49,134 bases of DNA from Candidatus Zipacnadia bacterium (lineage in GTDB: Bacteria > Armatimonadota > Zipacnadia > Zipacnadales > UBA5352): positions 1 through 49,134 of the forward strand of contig JALGUJ010000023.1 in assembly GCA_029820945.1 (NCBI GenBank), in the 5' to 3' direction. The notes below the pieces were generated by a model that worked only from the letters and a program-made list of their open reading frames with translations, was not told the DNA's origin and made no database searches. The position numbers were made by a program, and so were the translations under genes. The number at the start of each line of letters is the position of its first letter. The first letter of the stretch is position 1. Of this stretch, positions 41,680 through 49,134 are shown piece by piece.

Positions 41680-43046
41680 TCCGCCATCTCCGCGAGCAGC
41701 CGCGTGGCCTCGTCGCGGATCATGCCGAAGGCCTCCGGGACCAGCTTCGCCCAGTAGCGCGTGACCGCCTCGTGGCCGCCGCGCCGGAGCGCCTCGGGCG
41801 TGGGGATGTAGCCCACGTAGTGCGAGGTGCAGTGGGCGATGAAGGTCGGGCGGAAGGGCGAGGCCATCTTGATGGCCAGGCCCAGCTCCGCGAAGGGCTC
41901 GCCCGGCAGTCCCACGATGGCCGCGTCGCCGATGCGCAGGACCTGGATCTCGTAGGCCAGGTTCAGGCTGCGCCGGCGCTGCAGGTGCACGCTCCAGGTG
42001 CTGGCGGCGTTTATCCACTCGCGCGCGATCTGCCGCGGCCGCTCCGCGTCCCAGGGCGGCAGCGGGCTCTCATCGAGGGTCTCGCGCGCCCACGACAGCT
42101 CCTCGTCGGTCAGCTCCCGCATTGGGATCGGCAGGCGCGTCAGCCGCCGGTCCAGCGTGGCCTCCTCGCTGAACTCCAGCCGGTCGAAGACCATGCGCGC
42201 GGTCTCGGCCAGGCCCTCGCCCATGGGTCGGTGGTCGGAGCGGTCGGCGGGGTTGATGTTCCCGCACGCCCCGTTGATGACGATCGGCACGCATTCGTCG
42301 CCCACGGTCTGCTGCATGGCCGCGGCCCAGGCGCCCGGCCAGTCGGCGGAGACGAGGGGCCTCGAGAACACGCAGACCGGGTGGCAGGTGTGGTGCAGCA
42401 GCAGGGCCGGGATGGCGATCGAGGACTCGCGCAGGGCGATGACGCCCACCTCCGGATCGATGGGGCCCTCGATGTAGCGGATGGTCTGCTCGGCCTGCGG
42501 CTGCGCCCAGGTTCCGGTGACCATGCTGATGCCGCCGTCCATGGTGACGGCGCGGCGGTTGGCCGCCCAGCGGCCGTCCGATCCGGATGCGCCCGCGATC
42601 TCGACGGGACGCAACTCCTCAGCCGCCCGGCCGATGGCCTCCACGGCGCGCCCGGCCGCCCACTCGCTGTAGGCCGCTTCTCCGCCGCGCATCCACTCCA
42701 ACTCGTCGGGCAGGTCGGGGAAGTCGGGGTCGAGCATGAAGTGGCCGATGGGCGGCGCCGAGTGCGTCTGCGTGGCGTGGACCATGACCGCGTCGGGGTC
42801 GAGGCCGAACTGCTCCTGCGCCCGCCCGCGGATGAACTCCGTCCAGTCCTCGGTGATGATGGTGACATCCAGCGCCAGGACGCAGAGCCGGCGGCCGCCC
42901 GCCCCGAACACGATGGCCCTGGCGAAGAGCGGATCGAGCGCCAGCTTCGCCGGGCGGTGGTAGCCCACGGCTCCCGCGAGGTGCGTGTCGGCCTCCGGCG
43001 TGATGTCCACCTGTGCGGCTCCCGCCTGCAGTCGCGTCTCGCTCAC
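41673..43046 (-). CDS. Neutral/alkaline ceramidase-like hydrolase, cytoplasmic
   Basis: This 457-residue protein resembles the N-terminal domain of neutral ceramidases (PF04734). It opens GAAQVDITPEADTHLAG and contains ATQTHSAPPIGH, LLHHTCHPVC, SADWPGAW, INGACGNINPAD, GLPGEPFAELG and HYVGYIPTPEAL, all family landmarks including the zinc histidines. There is no signal peptide, unlike secreted ceramidases, so a role on a sugar or another amide is as likely as ceramide hydrolysis; many bacterial homologues near glycoside hydrolases are uncharacterised. The start is GTG at 43046 with GAGAGG 6 bases upstream. It lies 13 bases after a small membrane-protein gene, forming a three-gene minus-strand operon. 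Confidence 0.82.
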   Translation of the reverse strand: MSETRLQAGAAQVDITPEADTHLAGAVGYHRPAKLALDPLFARAIVFGAGGRRLCVLALDVTIITEDWTEFIRGRAQEQFGLDPDAVMVHATQTHSAPPIGHFMLDPDFPDLPDELEWMRGGEAAYSEWAAGRAVEAIGRAAEELRPVEIAGASGSDGRWAANRRAVTMDGGISMVTGTWAQPQAEQTIRYIEGPIDPEVGVIALRESSIAIPALLLHHTCHPVCVFSRPLVSADWPGAWAAAMQQTVGDECVPIVINGACGNINPADRSDHRPMGEGLAETARMVFDRLEFSEEATLDRRLTRLPIPMRELTDEELSWARETLDESPLPPWDAERPRQIAREWINAASTWSVHLQRRRSLNLAYEIQVLRIGDAAIVGLPGEPFAELGLAIKMASPFRPTFIAHCTSHYVGYIPTPEALRRGGHEAVTRYWAKLVPEAFGMIRDEATRLLAEMAED

Positions 43047-43059
43047 TGTGATCCTCTCC

Positions 43060-43449
43060 CTACTTGACGTGCCCGATCAGCCATCGCCACCAGACGGCGG
43101 TCATGTCCCAGCGACAAATGCCGAACGCGACCACGCCGATTCCCACCCACAGCGCCATCAGTCCGAAGAACAGGCCGAGGTGCCCCAGGAGGTGCGTGCG
43201 GTTCCCGGTGATGACATAGTTGCGCGCGCCGTGGATGAGCACCGTGATGGTCAGGTATGAAGGCAATGCCAGCGCGAAGTAGGCCCAATAGGCTAAGGTG
43301 CCCGACCAGGCGAGCAACGCGAGCAGTACCGGCCCTGAGACCATAACCGCAAGCAGTATGCAGCCGCACGGCCCGAGTCCCCCGTCGTACGCCGACTTCA
43401 GTCCATCATTGAAGCCCTTCAGAACCGGTGTGCGGTCCTCTGGTTCCAT
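43060..43449 (-). CDS. Small integral membrane protein, paralogue of its neighbour
   Basis: This 129-residue protein has about three transmembrane helices (roughly 30-50, 52-73 and 88-110). It ends with a Trp-rich motif, VWWRWLIGHVK. The preceding gene product ends VWWRWLIAQFVQ and also shares the ALALP helix, so the two are tandem paralogues. It does not match a family I recognise. The ribosome site is weak. It is placed 52 bases after its paralogue and 13 bases before the ceramidase-like gene. Codon use and hydrophobic pattern support a real gene. Confidence 0.7.
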   Translation of the reverse strand: MEPEDRTPVLKGFNDGLKSAYDGGLGPCGCILLAVMVSGPVLLALLAWSGTLAYWAYFALALPSYLTITVLIHGARNYVITGNRTHLLGHLGLFFGLMALWVGIGVVAFGICRWDMTAVWWRWLIGHVK

Positions 43450-43501
43450 CGTGTGTCGCAGTCTTCCCGATGGGAGCCTGGCCGGCGGTCTTACGCAGAA
43501 C

Positions 43502-43849
43502 TTACTGCACGAACTGCGCGATCAGCCATCGCCACCAGACCATGATGACGTTCCAGCGCCACTCCACGAAGGCGACCACCGTAATGAGGATCCACGGCGT
43601 CACGACCCCCAGGAGCAGGGCCAGGTGCTCCGCGGGGATGATGCCGTCGGCCACCGACCAGGCCACCAGTAGCACGGGCAGGGCAAGCGCCACGTAGCCA
43701 TACCAGCCGATCACACCTGTCGCGGCGAGCAGCGCCAGCACGACCGGAGGGACGAAGACGACGACCACCAATCCGGCTCCGCCCCTGTCGTAGAAGTCGC
43801 CCTCAACAAATGTGTGCATGCCATCGAGGAATCGCTCAAGGAAGGTCAT
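43502..43849 (-). CDS. Small integral membrane protein, tandem paralogue
   Basis: This 115-residue protein starts at ATG 43849 (MTFLERFLDGMHTF). An in-frame ATG at 43903 would add 18 residues, but alignment with the next gene product favours the shorter form. About three hydrophobic helices are visible (VVVVFVPPVVLALLAATG, YVALALPVLLVAWSV, GVVTPWILITVVAF), followed by the Trp-rich end VWWRWLIAQFVQ. The function is unknown. It heads the operon with its paralogue and the ceramidase-like gene. Confidence 0.65.
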   Translation of the reverse strand: MTFLERFLDGMHTFVEGDFYDRGGAGLVVVVFVPPVVLALLAATGVIGWYGYVALALPVLLVAWSVADGIIPAEHLALLLGVVTPWILITVVAFVEWRWNVIMVWWRWLIAQFVQ

Positions 43850-44197
43850 CGCGCCTGGTTCAGCGGCTGACTTCACGCCCAGCGCTCTCGCTGAGGGCAT
43901 CATTCCCCGCGCCGTCGGCTCGGGCCTGCCAGGGGAACCGGCGGCGGAGGGAGAAATCGGGCCAAGGACAGGGGGGACGACGGCGCGGTGGGAACGGGTG
44001 AGATGGCGGTGCGGAGACGCGCAGATCGAGGCTGAGCGGCGCCGGCCGCCGCCCGAGGGCGGCGAGGAGGATCTCTACATCATCGGCCGTCCAGAGTGGC
44101 ATCCAGGTGCCGGGACTCCAGGAAGGGCGTTTGGCGCCTGGGTCGCGCCTGTATTCCGAGATGCTCGCCCCTGACAGGGGAGAGAGAAGGTGGCGCT
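43850..44197. other. 348-base divergent gap, no convincing gene
   Basis: The gap holds a strong hairpin, CGCCGCCC/GGGCGGCG, at 44047-44064, and G/A-rich sequence around 43930-44000. A 120-codon frame spanning part of it has no ribosome site and overlaps the membrane-protein gene. No promoter close to consensus was found for either direction; TTTGGC/TATTCC near 44129-44156 is a weak candidate for the rightward gene. Confidence 0.6.
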
Positions 44198-46330
44198 ATG
44201 CGGAACGCCGGTGGGCTTGCAGCGGTCATCTTGATGGCGGCGCTCCCCTCCGCCGCACAGCAGTATCAGCCCGAGGGCTTCGGAGCGAAGGCGACGGGAG
44301 GCGAGGGCGGGCAGGTGATCCACGTCACCACGCTCGCGGCTGAGGGACCGGGGAGCCTGCGCGAGGCGATCGACGCCGAGGGCCCGCGCACCGTGGTCTT
44401 CGACGTGGCGGGCACCATCGAACTCGGACGGGGAAGGCTGGCAATCGGCTACCCGCATCGCGCGGCGTGGAACGAGGCGCGGCAGGCCGGGGAGGAGCCG
44501 CCACCCAACCCGCACTCGCATCTGACCATCGATGGCACCACCGCGCCGCCGCCGGGCATCACCATCTCCGGCACCATGATGATCGGCTACGGGGCCAGCG
44601 ACGTCATCATCCGCAACCTGCGCATCCGCGACAACGGCTACTGCGGGCGCTCGGGCAGCGACTGCATCACGATCGTCGATGGCTGCCGGGACATCTGCGT
44701 CGATCACTGCTCGCTGACCTGGGCGCGTGATGAGGTGGTCAACCCCTGGGGGCAGTGCAGCGACATCACCTTCGGGTGGTGCATCTTCCAGGGCTACGGT
44801 CCACACGGCTACGGCCCGCTGGTGGGGGGCGGCGCAACGCGCACGACCATCCACCACTGCCTCTTCGCGCACAACATGGGCCGCAACCCGTGCGTGACCG
44901 GGCCGACGCGGCCGAACATCACACTCCCCGAGGGCGCCGGGTGCGTCGTGGACGTGCGCAACAACGCCATCTACAACTGGCACAACGTGGGCTGCACGGC
45001 CCTGGCCTACAGCCCGCGCGTGAACGTGATCGGCAACCGCTACATCCCCGGGCCGAGCTCCGACCCGAAGCTCGTCATCTACGTGTATCAGGACGCGGCC
45101 GCGTATATCGAGGGCAACATCAGCCCCGTGCGCCCGAGCGACGACATGGACCAGTGGCTGGGCGCGGGGCACCTGGTCGCGCCCGACTGGGAGGCCGAGT
45201 ACGGTCCGTGGGAGGAGGGCCATCGGGCCGATGAGCCCTTCGAGGCCCCGCCCGTGACCATGCAGCCGGCCGAGGAGGCGAAGGACCTGGTGCTGGCGCT
45301 GGCCGGTGCACGGCCGCGCGACCCCATCGACGCGGGGATCGTGCGCACGGTCCTGCACGAGACCGGCTGGGCGGGCGTGCCCAACACGCGCGACATCGAC
45401 TGGGAGAATGAGCCGCCCGCGGTGAGCGCACAGGCTGCGGGCGACGGCTTCGAGGTGACGCTGGCATCCGAGGCCGAGGACGCGGACGGCGATGTCGTGG
45501 GCTGGGCCTGGGAGCTGGGCGACGGCACAGGGGCGCCGGGCAGTGAGGTCTCGCATCGCTACGAGCCGGGAGACCACGTCGCGACGGTCGTGGCCATGGA
45601 CGACATGGGCGCGACGGGCTCGGCGCGGCTGAAGCTCATGGTGCAGGAGGGACAGCCGGTGGTCGCCGAGGCGCTGCCCGAGATCAGGGGCGAGCGTCTC
45701 GCGCCGCCCGGCCCCGTGGGGGGCGAGCCGCCGCTGACAGTGGAGGTGCCGCGCATCGCCGCTCCGGAGGCGGAGTTCCCCGGTGAGGCCGAGTGGCAGA
45801 GGGCCGCGCGGCTGGTGCCCTTCTTGATGCAGGCAGACCAGAAGCCTGTCGCGGACGCGGAGGTCGATGCCCGCGTGCTGCACGACGGCGAGCGGCTCTG
45901 GGCGCGCATTGACTCCATGAAGCCCGGCGGCGAGATTCGCCCCGTGCGGCCCGGCGGGCCCGAGCGGTGGTTCCACCGATCACTGGAGCTGTGCCTTGCG
46001 CCTCAGTGGGGCCGGCGCCCGTGGTTCCATCTCGTCGTGAACACGAACGGCGAGGTTCTCGACGCGCGTGAGTTCGACCGCGACTGGGACCCGCCCGAGC
46101 CGTGGCGGATCGAGTCGCGCGCCGAGGGCGAGCGGTGGATCGTCGAGGTCGGCATTCCGCTTGACGACATCGGCGCGGACGACGAGGCGCAGCTCAAGAT
46201 CGCCCAGTACCGCGACAAGGACGAGATCCTCATCTGGCCGCCGGAGACCATGCCCGACGGGAGGCAGGCCGTCTCGCAGATGCCGCTGCTGCAGGGCTTG
46301 GCGCGGCTGCTGCTGGAGGAGGAACGGTAA
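44198..46330 (+). CDS. Secreted pectate lyase-like protein with PKD and CBM9-like domains
   Basis: This 710-residue protein has a signal peptide to Ala20. Residues about 24-390 form a PL1-type parallel beta-helix: VIHVTTLAAEGPGSLREAI at the start, then SDVIIRNLRIRDNG, ICVDHCSLTWARDE and TIHHCLFAHNMGRNP, whose Arg is a plausible catalytic base. A PKD domain lies at about 403-482 (GWAWELGDGTG, then YEPGDHVATVVAMD). A CBM9/DOMON-like domain follows from about 516 (FHLVVNTNGEVLDAREFD), like the C-terminus of the protein at 6421-10356. It probably cleaves de-esterified pectin outside the cell with calcium. The start at 44198 has AGAAGGTGG upstream; earlier in-frame ATGs lack signal peptides. Confidence 0.88.
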   Translation: MRNAGGLAAVILMAALPSAAQQYQPEGFGAKATGGEGGQVIHVTTLAAEGPGSLREAIDAEGPRTVVFDVAGTIELGRGRLAIGYPHRAAWNEARQAGEEPPPNPHSHLTIDGTTAPPPGITISGTMMIGYGASDVIIRNLRIRDNGYCGRSGSDCITIVDGCRDICVDHCSLTWARDEVVNPWGQCSDITFGWCIFQGYGPHGYGPLVGGGATRTTIHHCLFAHNMGRNPCVTGPTRPNITLPEGAGCVVDVRNNAIYNWHNVGCTALAYSPRVNVIGNRYIPGPSSDPKLVIYVYQDAAAYIEGNISPVRPSDDMDQWLGAGHLVAPDWEAEYGPWEEGHRADEPFEAPPVTMQPAEEAKDLVLALAGARPRDPIDAGIVRTVLHETGWAGVPNTRDIDWENEPPAVSAQAAGDGFEVTLASEAEDADGDVVGWAWELGDGTGAPGSEVSHRYEPGDHVATVVAMDDMGATGSARLKLMVQEGQPVVAEALPEIRGERLAPPGPVGGEPPLTVEVPRIAAPEAEFPGEAEWQRAARLVPFLMQADQKPVADAEVDARVLHDGERLWARIDSMKPGGEIRPVRPGGPERWFHRSLELCLAPQWGRRPWFHLVVNTNGEVLDAREFDRDWDPPEPWRIESRAEGERWIVEVGIPLDDIGADDEAQLKIAQYRDKDEILIWPPETMPDGRQAVSQMPLLQGLARLLLEEER

Positions 46331-46391
46331 CGCCTGCTGCGAGAGGATACGCTGCCCCGCCTACAGAACGCCGTCGGGCTGGAAGCTGAAA

Positions 46392-46410
46392 GCCCTGTGT
46401 CATGCGCAGC
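46392..46410 (+). repeat. Dispersed 19-base intergenic motif, copy 3
   Basis: GCCCTGTGTCATGCGCAGC, two bases different from copy 2, alone in the 151-base convergent gap between the pectate lyase and the last gene. Confidence 0.5.
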
Positions 46411-46481
46411 ACGCCCTTAGCTTCGCCTGACAGGCATGGTAAGGCGCGGGCGGAGCCGAGCAGATCCTGCAGCCCGCGCAC

Positions 46482-49134
46482 TCACCGCTCGAACCAGATG
46501 TCCACCGTGATGCTCTCCTCGAACGGGACGCCGATGCCCTCGGCGTAACGCCAGTCGGGCGGCTGGGTGAAGGTGGCCGCCGATACCTGCGATGAGGCCC
46601 TGCGACCATCCGCCAGCTCCAGCTCGAGCCAGAAGCGGCGGACCTTGAAGTAGTCGCGCTTGGGGTTGTGCAGCACGAAGCGGTTGCGGAAGTCGAGCGT
46701 CTTGATCGCCTCGTCGGTCAGCGGGACCGAGACGCTTTCGGCCCAGACGTTCTGGGACTCGCTGCCGCCCGCGGGCGCCATGTTCCCGAGCTCGATGCCG
46801 TTGAGCCGCGCGAATGAGCCGTAGTTCTCGCCTGTGCCCGAGAGGCCGATGCCGTCGTAGTGCAGCCATCCCTGCGTGGCGGCGCGCAGGTCCTCGACGG
46901 TGAGGCCCTCGACCGGGAACGGCCCCGGGACGCGCCGGTAGGCGGCACCGCTGCCCTCGAGTACGCGGACGAGCTGCGGTTCGAGGCTCTCGACCCCGAT
47001 CTCCGCCGCGCAGGCCCAGTCGCCGCTGCTGTTGTCGTCCGAGCCGACATCGGCGATCAGCTTCAGCCGGATGTTCTGGCCGGCCCAAGGCGACAGGTCG
47101 CCCTCGATCGGCAGCCACTCGTGCCGGGCGACCACCTGCTCGGCAATGATGGTCTCCTTGCCCGCGCCGTCGATGACCGCCAGCCTGTAGAGGATGCCGT
47201 CGCCGAGGTCGCTGCCGTCGCCCTTGCCCACCATGGCGCGGAAGGCCGCCGGCGGCTCCTCGGGGAGCGTGACCGGGTCCCAGGTGGCGAAGACGTAGCC
47301 GGTCCCGCCGATCCAGGGCGGGTGCATCGACAGGCCGTGCTTCGTCTCGCCGCTGCAGGTCTTATCCCCTTCGCCGACGTACGCCCGCGTCTGGCCGAAG
47401 TCCGAGGTCTCCTCGCCGCCGCGCATGCACATGCCGGTCTCGAAGTGCTCGGGCATCGGGACGAGCTCCGCCGTCTCGCGGATGACCTGCATGCCGCGCT
47501 CGACCGTATGCGTCAGATCTCCGGCCCGCAGCTCGATGGTGAGCATCTCGGCCGATTCCTGGGTCGGCTCGCCCAGGTCGAAGCCGACCTCCCGCGGCAC
47601 GCCCGGCTCGAGCGTGGCGGCCTGCGTCTCTCCGCCCAGGGCAATCTCGAACTCGCGCGCGCGGTCGAGGTTGCTGGTCAGCTCGATCCGGAGCGTGTCG
47701 CCCTCGACTGAGACATCCGCATAGGTCAGCGGCACGACCGTGAAGTCGATCCAGCCGTCCTCGAACTGCCGCCAGATGCGGTCGCCTTCCACCGCATCGG
47801 CCCGGATGGTCAACTCGTGCTCCTGGTCGCCCCGCACCACGACCGTCTCCCCCGGGACCACCAGGTCGCGGTCGCAGGCGAGGGCGGCCGGCCCGGCGCC
47901 GGGACTGGTGAGGATGTAGCTGAAGGCGCCCTCCACGGGCATGACGTAGGTGAACCCGCGACTGCGTCGCACCTCCGCGGCCCCGATCTCATTGCGCTGC
48001 TCGTCGAGGGCGACGGCCTCTGTGGCGTCGATGGCGAAGCCGCACTCGGCACCCTGATAGGGGATCACCTCGAAGCGATCATCGGGCAGGAAGCGGCAGA
48101 CTCCAATGCCATCGCCCGCGGCCCGCTCGAAGCGCGTGAACAGCCCCCGACCATCCACGTAGAGGTAGGCGGGCGTGGCGGCGTAGTCAGAGCGATGGCC
48201 GGCCGCATCGGCCGAGAGGACCTCGACGCCATCGGTTGTCCAGCCGGCATAGCCGTCAGGCGGCAGGTCGATCTGATGGCCGAACGCCGCACACCGCATC
48301 CGCTCTGTGCGCGAGCCGTTGGCCGCGGTCACGGTCCCGTCCGAGTAGCGCGTGACCACCTGTGAGCGGCGGTAGGCGCCGGTGGCCACGGCGGCGCTGG
48401 TGTCCAGCAGCTCGCCCTCGGCGTTCACGTAGCGGATCTCATGGGGGGAGGTCTGCGCGTAGCGCGAGTGGAGCTGCTGGAGCATATAGTAGCTGCGCAG
48501 GGCCTTGTCGTAGCCGCCCTCGAACACGAGGAAGCCCGTGTGGCCGAAGGCGACCGTCGCGGCCAGGAAGCGGTCGATGGAGGCGTCGATCTCCTCGCGG
48601 GTGCGGCCCAGGCTGGCGTGCCTGCCGTAGAACATGCCGATGTTGCCCATGCCGAAGCTGGTGCACAGGTGGTGCATGCGGCGCAGGTCGAAGTCCACCA
48701 GCCAGGGGTTGTCGGCGGGATCATAGCGCTGGTCCTGGCCGTAGTTGCCGTCGGTAAGGCCGACGTACATCCAGTGCATGCCGCCCTCGGAGTAGACCGG
48801 GCCCTCCCAGGCGGTCTTCTGCAGCAGCATGATCTCGCCGTAGGCGTAGAACGTGGCCGCCATGGTGCCCGCGCCGGGGACGCGCGCATCATAGTCCTCA
48901 CGGTCCCAGGGCGCCACCGCCGTGTGCACGTCGCAGTAGGCGGTGGAGAAGTGGAACTTCTCCTCGATCTGCGGCGCCAGCAGGGCGCAGAACTCCACGG
49001 CGCGGGAGGGCTTGGGCGCGTAGCAGCGCGGCCAGGCCCGCTGGAGCTGGTTGTCGGGCGTGCGGATGACGTTGTCGATGGTGAAATAGCCGTTGACCGC
49101 GGCGTAGTCGGTGAAGTTGTTGTAGGGCCCGTAG
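46482..49134 (-). CDS. Large GH-like protein, 5' end beyond the window
   Basis: The frame is open from the right edge to a stop at 46482, giving 883 visible residues. A GTG at 48998 is not a real start, because sequence upstream stays in frame with good codon use (YGPYNNFTDYAAVNG). The N-terminal visible part looks like a TIM barrel: FSTAYCDVHTAVAPWD, GPVYSEGGMHWMY with a possible catalytic Glu, NIGMFYGRH and GFLVFEGGYD. After about residue 270 there are beta domains, and the C-terminal 160 residues look like another binding domain ending VDIWFER. I cannot name the family. It converges on the pectate lyase gene with 151 bases between. Context suggests a polysaccharide-degrading enzyme. Confidence 0.75.
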   Translation of the reverse strand, partial: YGPYNNFTDYAAVNGYFTIDNVIRTPDNQLQRAWPRCYAPKPSRAVEFCALLAPQIEEKFHFSTAYCDVHTAVAPWDREDYDARVPGAGTMAATFYAYGEIMLLQKTAWEGPVYSEGGMHWMYVGLTDGNYGQDQRYDPADNPWLVDFDLRRMHHLCTSFGMGNIGMFYGRHASLGRTREEIDASIDRFLAATVAFGHTGFLVFEGGYDKALRSYYMLQQLHSRYAQTSPHEIRYVNAEGELLDTSAAVATGAYRRSQVVTRYSDGTVTAANGSRTERMRCAAFGHQIDLPPDGYAGWTTDGVEVLSADAAGHRSDYAATPAYLYVDGRGLFTRFERAAGDGIGVCRFLPDDRFEVIPYQGAECGFAIDATEAVALDEQRNEIGAAEVRRSRGFTYVMPVEGAFSYILTSPGAGPAALACDRDLVVPGETVVVRGDQEHELTIRADAVEGDRIWRQFEDGWIDFTVVPLTYADVSVEGDTLRIELTSNLDRAREFEIALGGETQAATLEPGVPREVGFDLGEPTQESAEMLTIELRAGDLTHTVERGMQVIRETAELVPMPEHFETGMCMRGGEETSDFGQTRAYVGEGDKTCSGETKHGLSMHPPWIGGTGYVFATWDPVTLPEEPPAAFRAMVGKGDGSDLGDGILYRLAVIDGAGKETIIAEQVVARHEWLPIEGDLSPWAGQNIRLKLIADVGSDDNSSGDWACAAEIGVESLEPQLVRVLEGSGAAYRRVPGPFPVEGLTVEDLRAATQGWLHYDGIGLSGTGENYGSFARLNGIELGNMAPAGGSESQNVWAESVSVPLTDEAIKTLDFRNRFVLHNPKRDYFKVRRFWLELELADGRRASSQVSAATFTQPPDWRYAEGIGVPFEESITVDIWFER

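Noticed and set aside
43812..44174. 120-codon plus-strand frame upstream of the pectate lyase
   Set aside because: No ribosome site, overlaps a better-supported membrane-protein gene on the other strand, Arg/Gly-rich composition.
1..49134. CRISPR arrays, rRNA genes, further tRNAs, transposases or integrases
   Set aside because: No regularly spaced direct repeats, rRNA-like sequence, second cloverleaf or transposase/integrase motif was seen.

Overview
The window is GC-rich bacterial DNA with standard-code genes and mostly clear Shine-Dalgarno sites. The left 6 kb is a conserved housekeeping block. The remaining 43 kb is a densely packed set of very large, mostly secreted proteins for polysaccharide breakdown. 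Three things point to a free-living, polysaccharide-degrading member of Armatimonadota or a similar poorly cultured phylum: multidomain secreted enzymes of the DUF4091, heparinase and exo-rhamnogalacturonan lyase types, a uroporphyrinogen-decarboxylase-like protein, and the gene order rsmA-ispE-nucleotidyltransferase-tRNA-Gln-rplY-pth. Planctomycetota, Hydrogenedentota and Lentisphaerota remain possible, because the placement rests on family composition rather than a phylogeny.

Region 1 (1-5957, all minus strand) reads hypB, hypA, rsmA, ispE, a MobA/GlmU-like nucleotidyltransferase, tRNA-Gln(TTG), rplY (CTC type), pth, a membrane-anchored protein and the start of another membrane protein. Spacings are tiny or overlapping, and the block is headed by a near-consensus sigma70 promoter at 6011-6039. 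It combines nickel-enzyme maturation, rRNA methylation, isoprenoid synthesis and translation quality control. Region 2 (5958-6420) is a repeat-rich gap holding nested inverted repeats.

Region 3 (6421-28639) carries two very large secreted plus-strand proteins (a CBM/CBM9-bearing putative glycoside hydrolase and a GH-like TIM-barrel protein), separated and followed by paired hairpin repeats. Next come a cytoplasmic GH43/GH130-like beta-propeller protein, divergent from a URO-D-like protein, then a DUF4091/GH123-like secreted protein, a 1398-residue PcRGLX/YetA-like exo-lyase, and a 1602-residue heparinase-like lyase fused to an FG-GAP beta-propeller.

Region 4 (28673-41665) has a NIF3-like gene between the first heparinase/propeller protein and a second, diverged paralogue, followed by a divergent two-gene operon of a discoidin-DUF4091 protein and a discoidin-GH42-like protein. 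Region 5 (41673-49134) holds a ceramidase-like hydrolase with two small paralogous membrane proteins, a pectate lyase-PKD-CBM9 protein, and a 5'-truncated GH-like protein.

Taken together, regions 3-5 look like a locus for breaking down acidic plant or algal polysaccharides (pectin/rhamnogalacturonan and a uronic-acid or glycosaminoglycan-like polymer). It has no SusC/D pair, transporter, sulfatase or regulator inside the window. The most unusual items are the paired heparinase-propeller fusions around NIF3, one with the lyase motif apparently lost, and the families of intergenic hairpin repeats, whose stems differ in sequence but stay fully paired.
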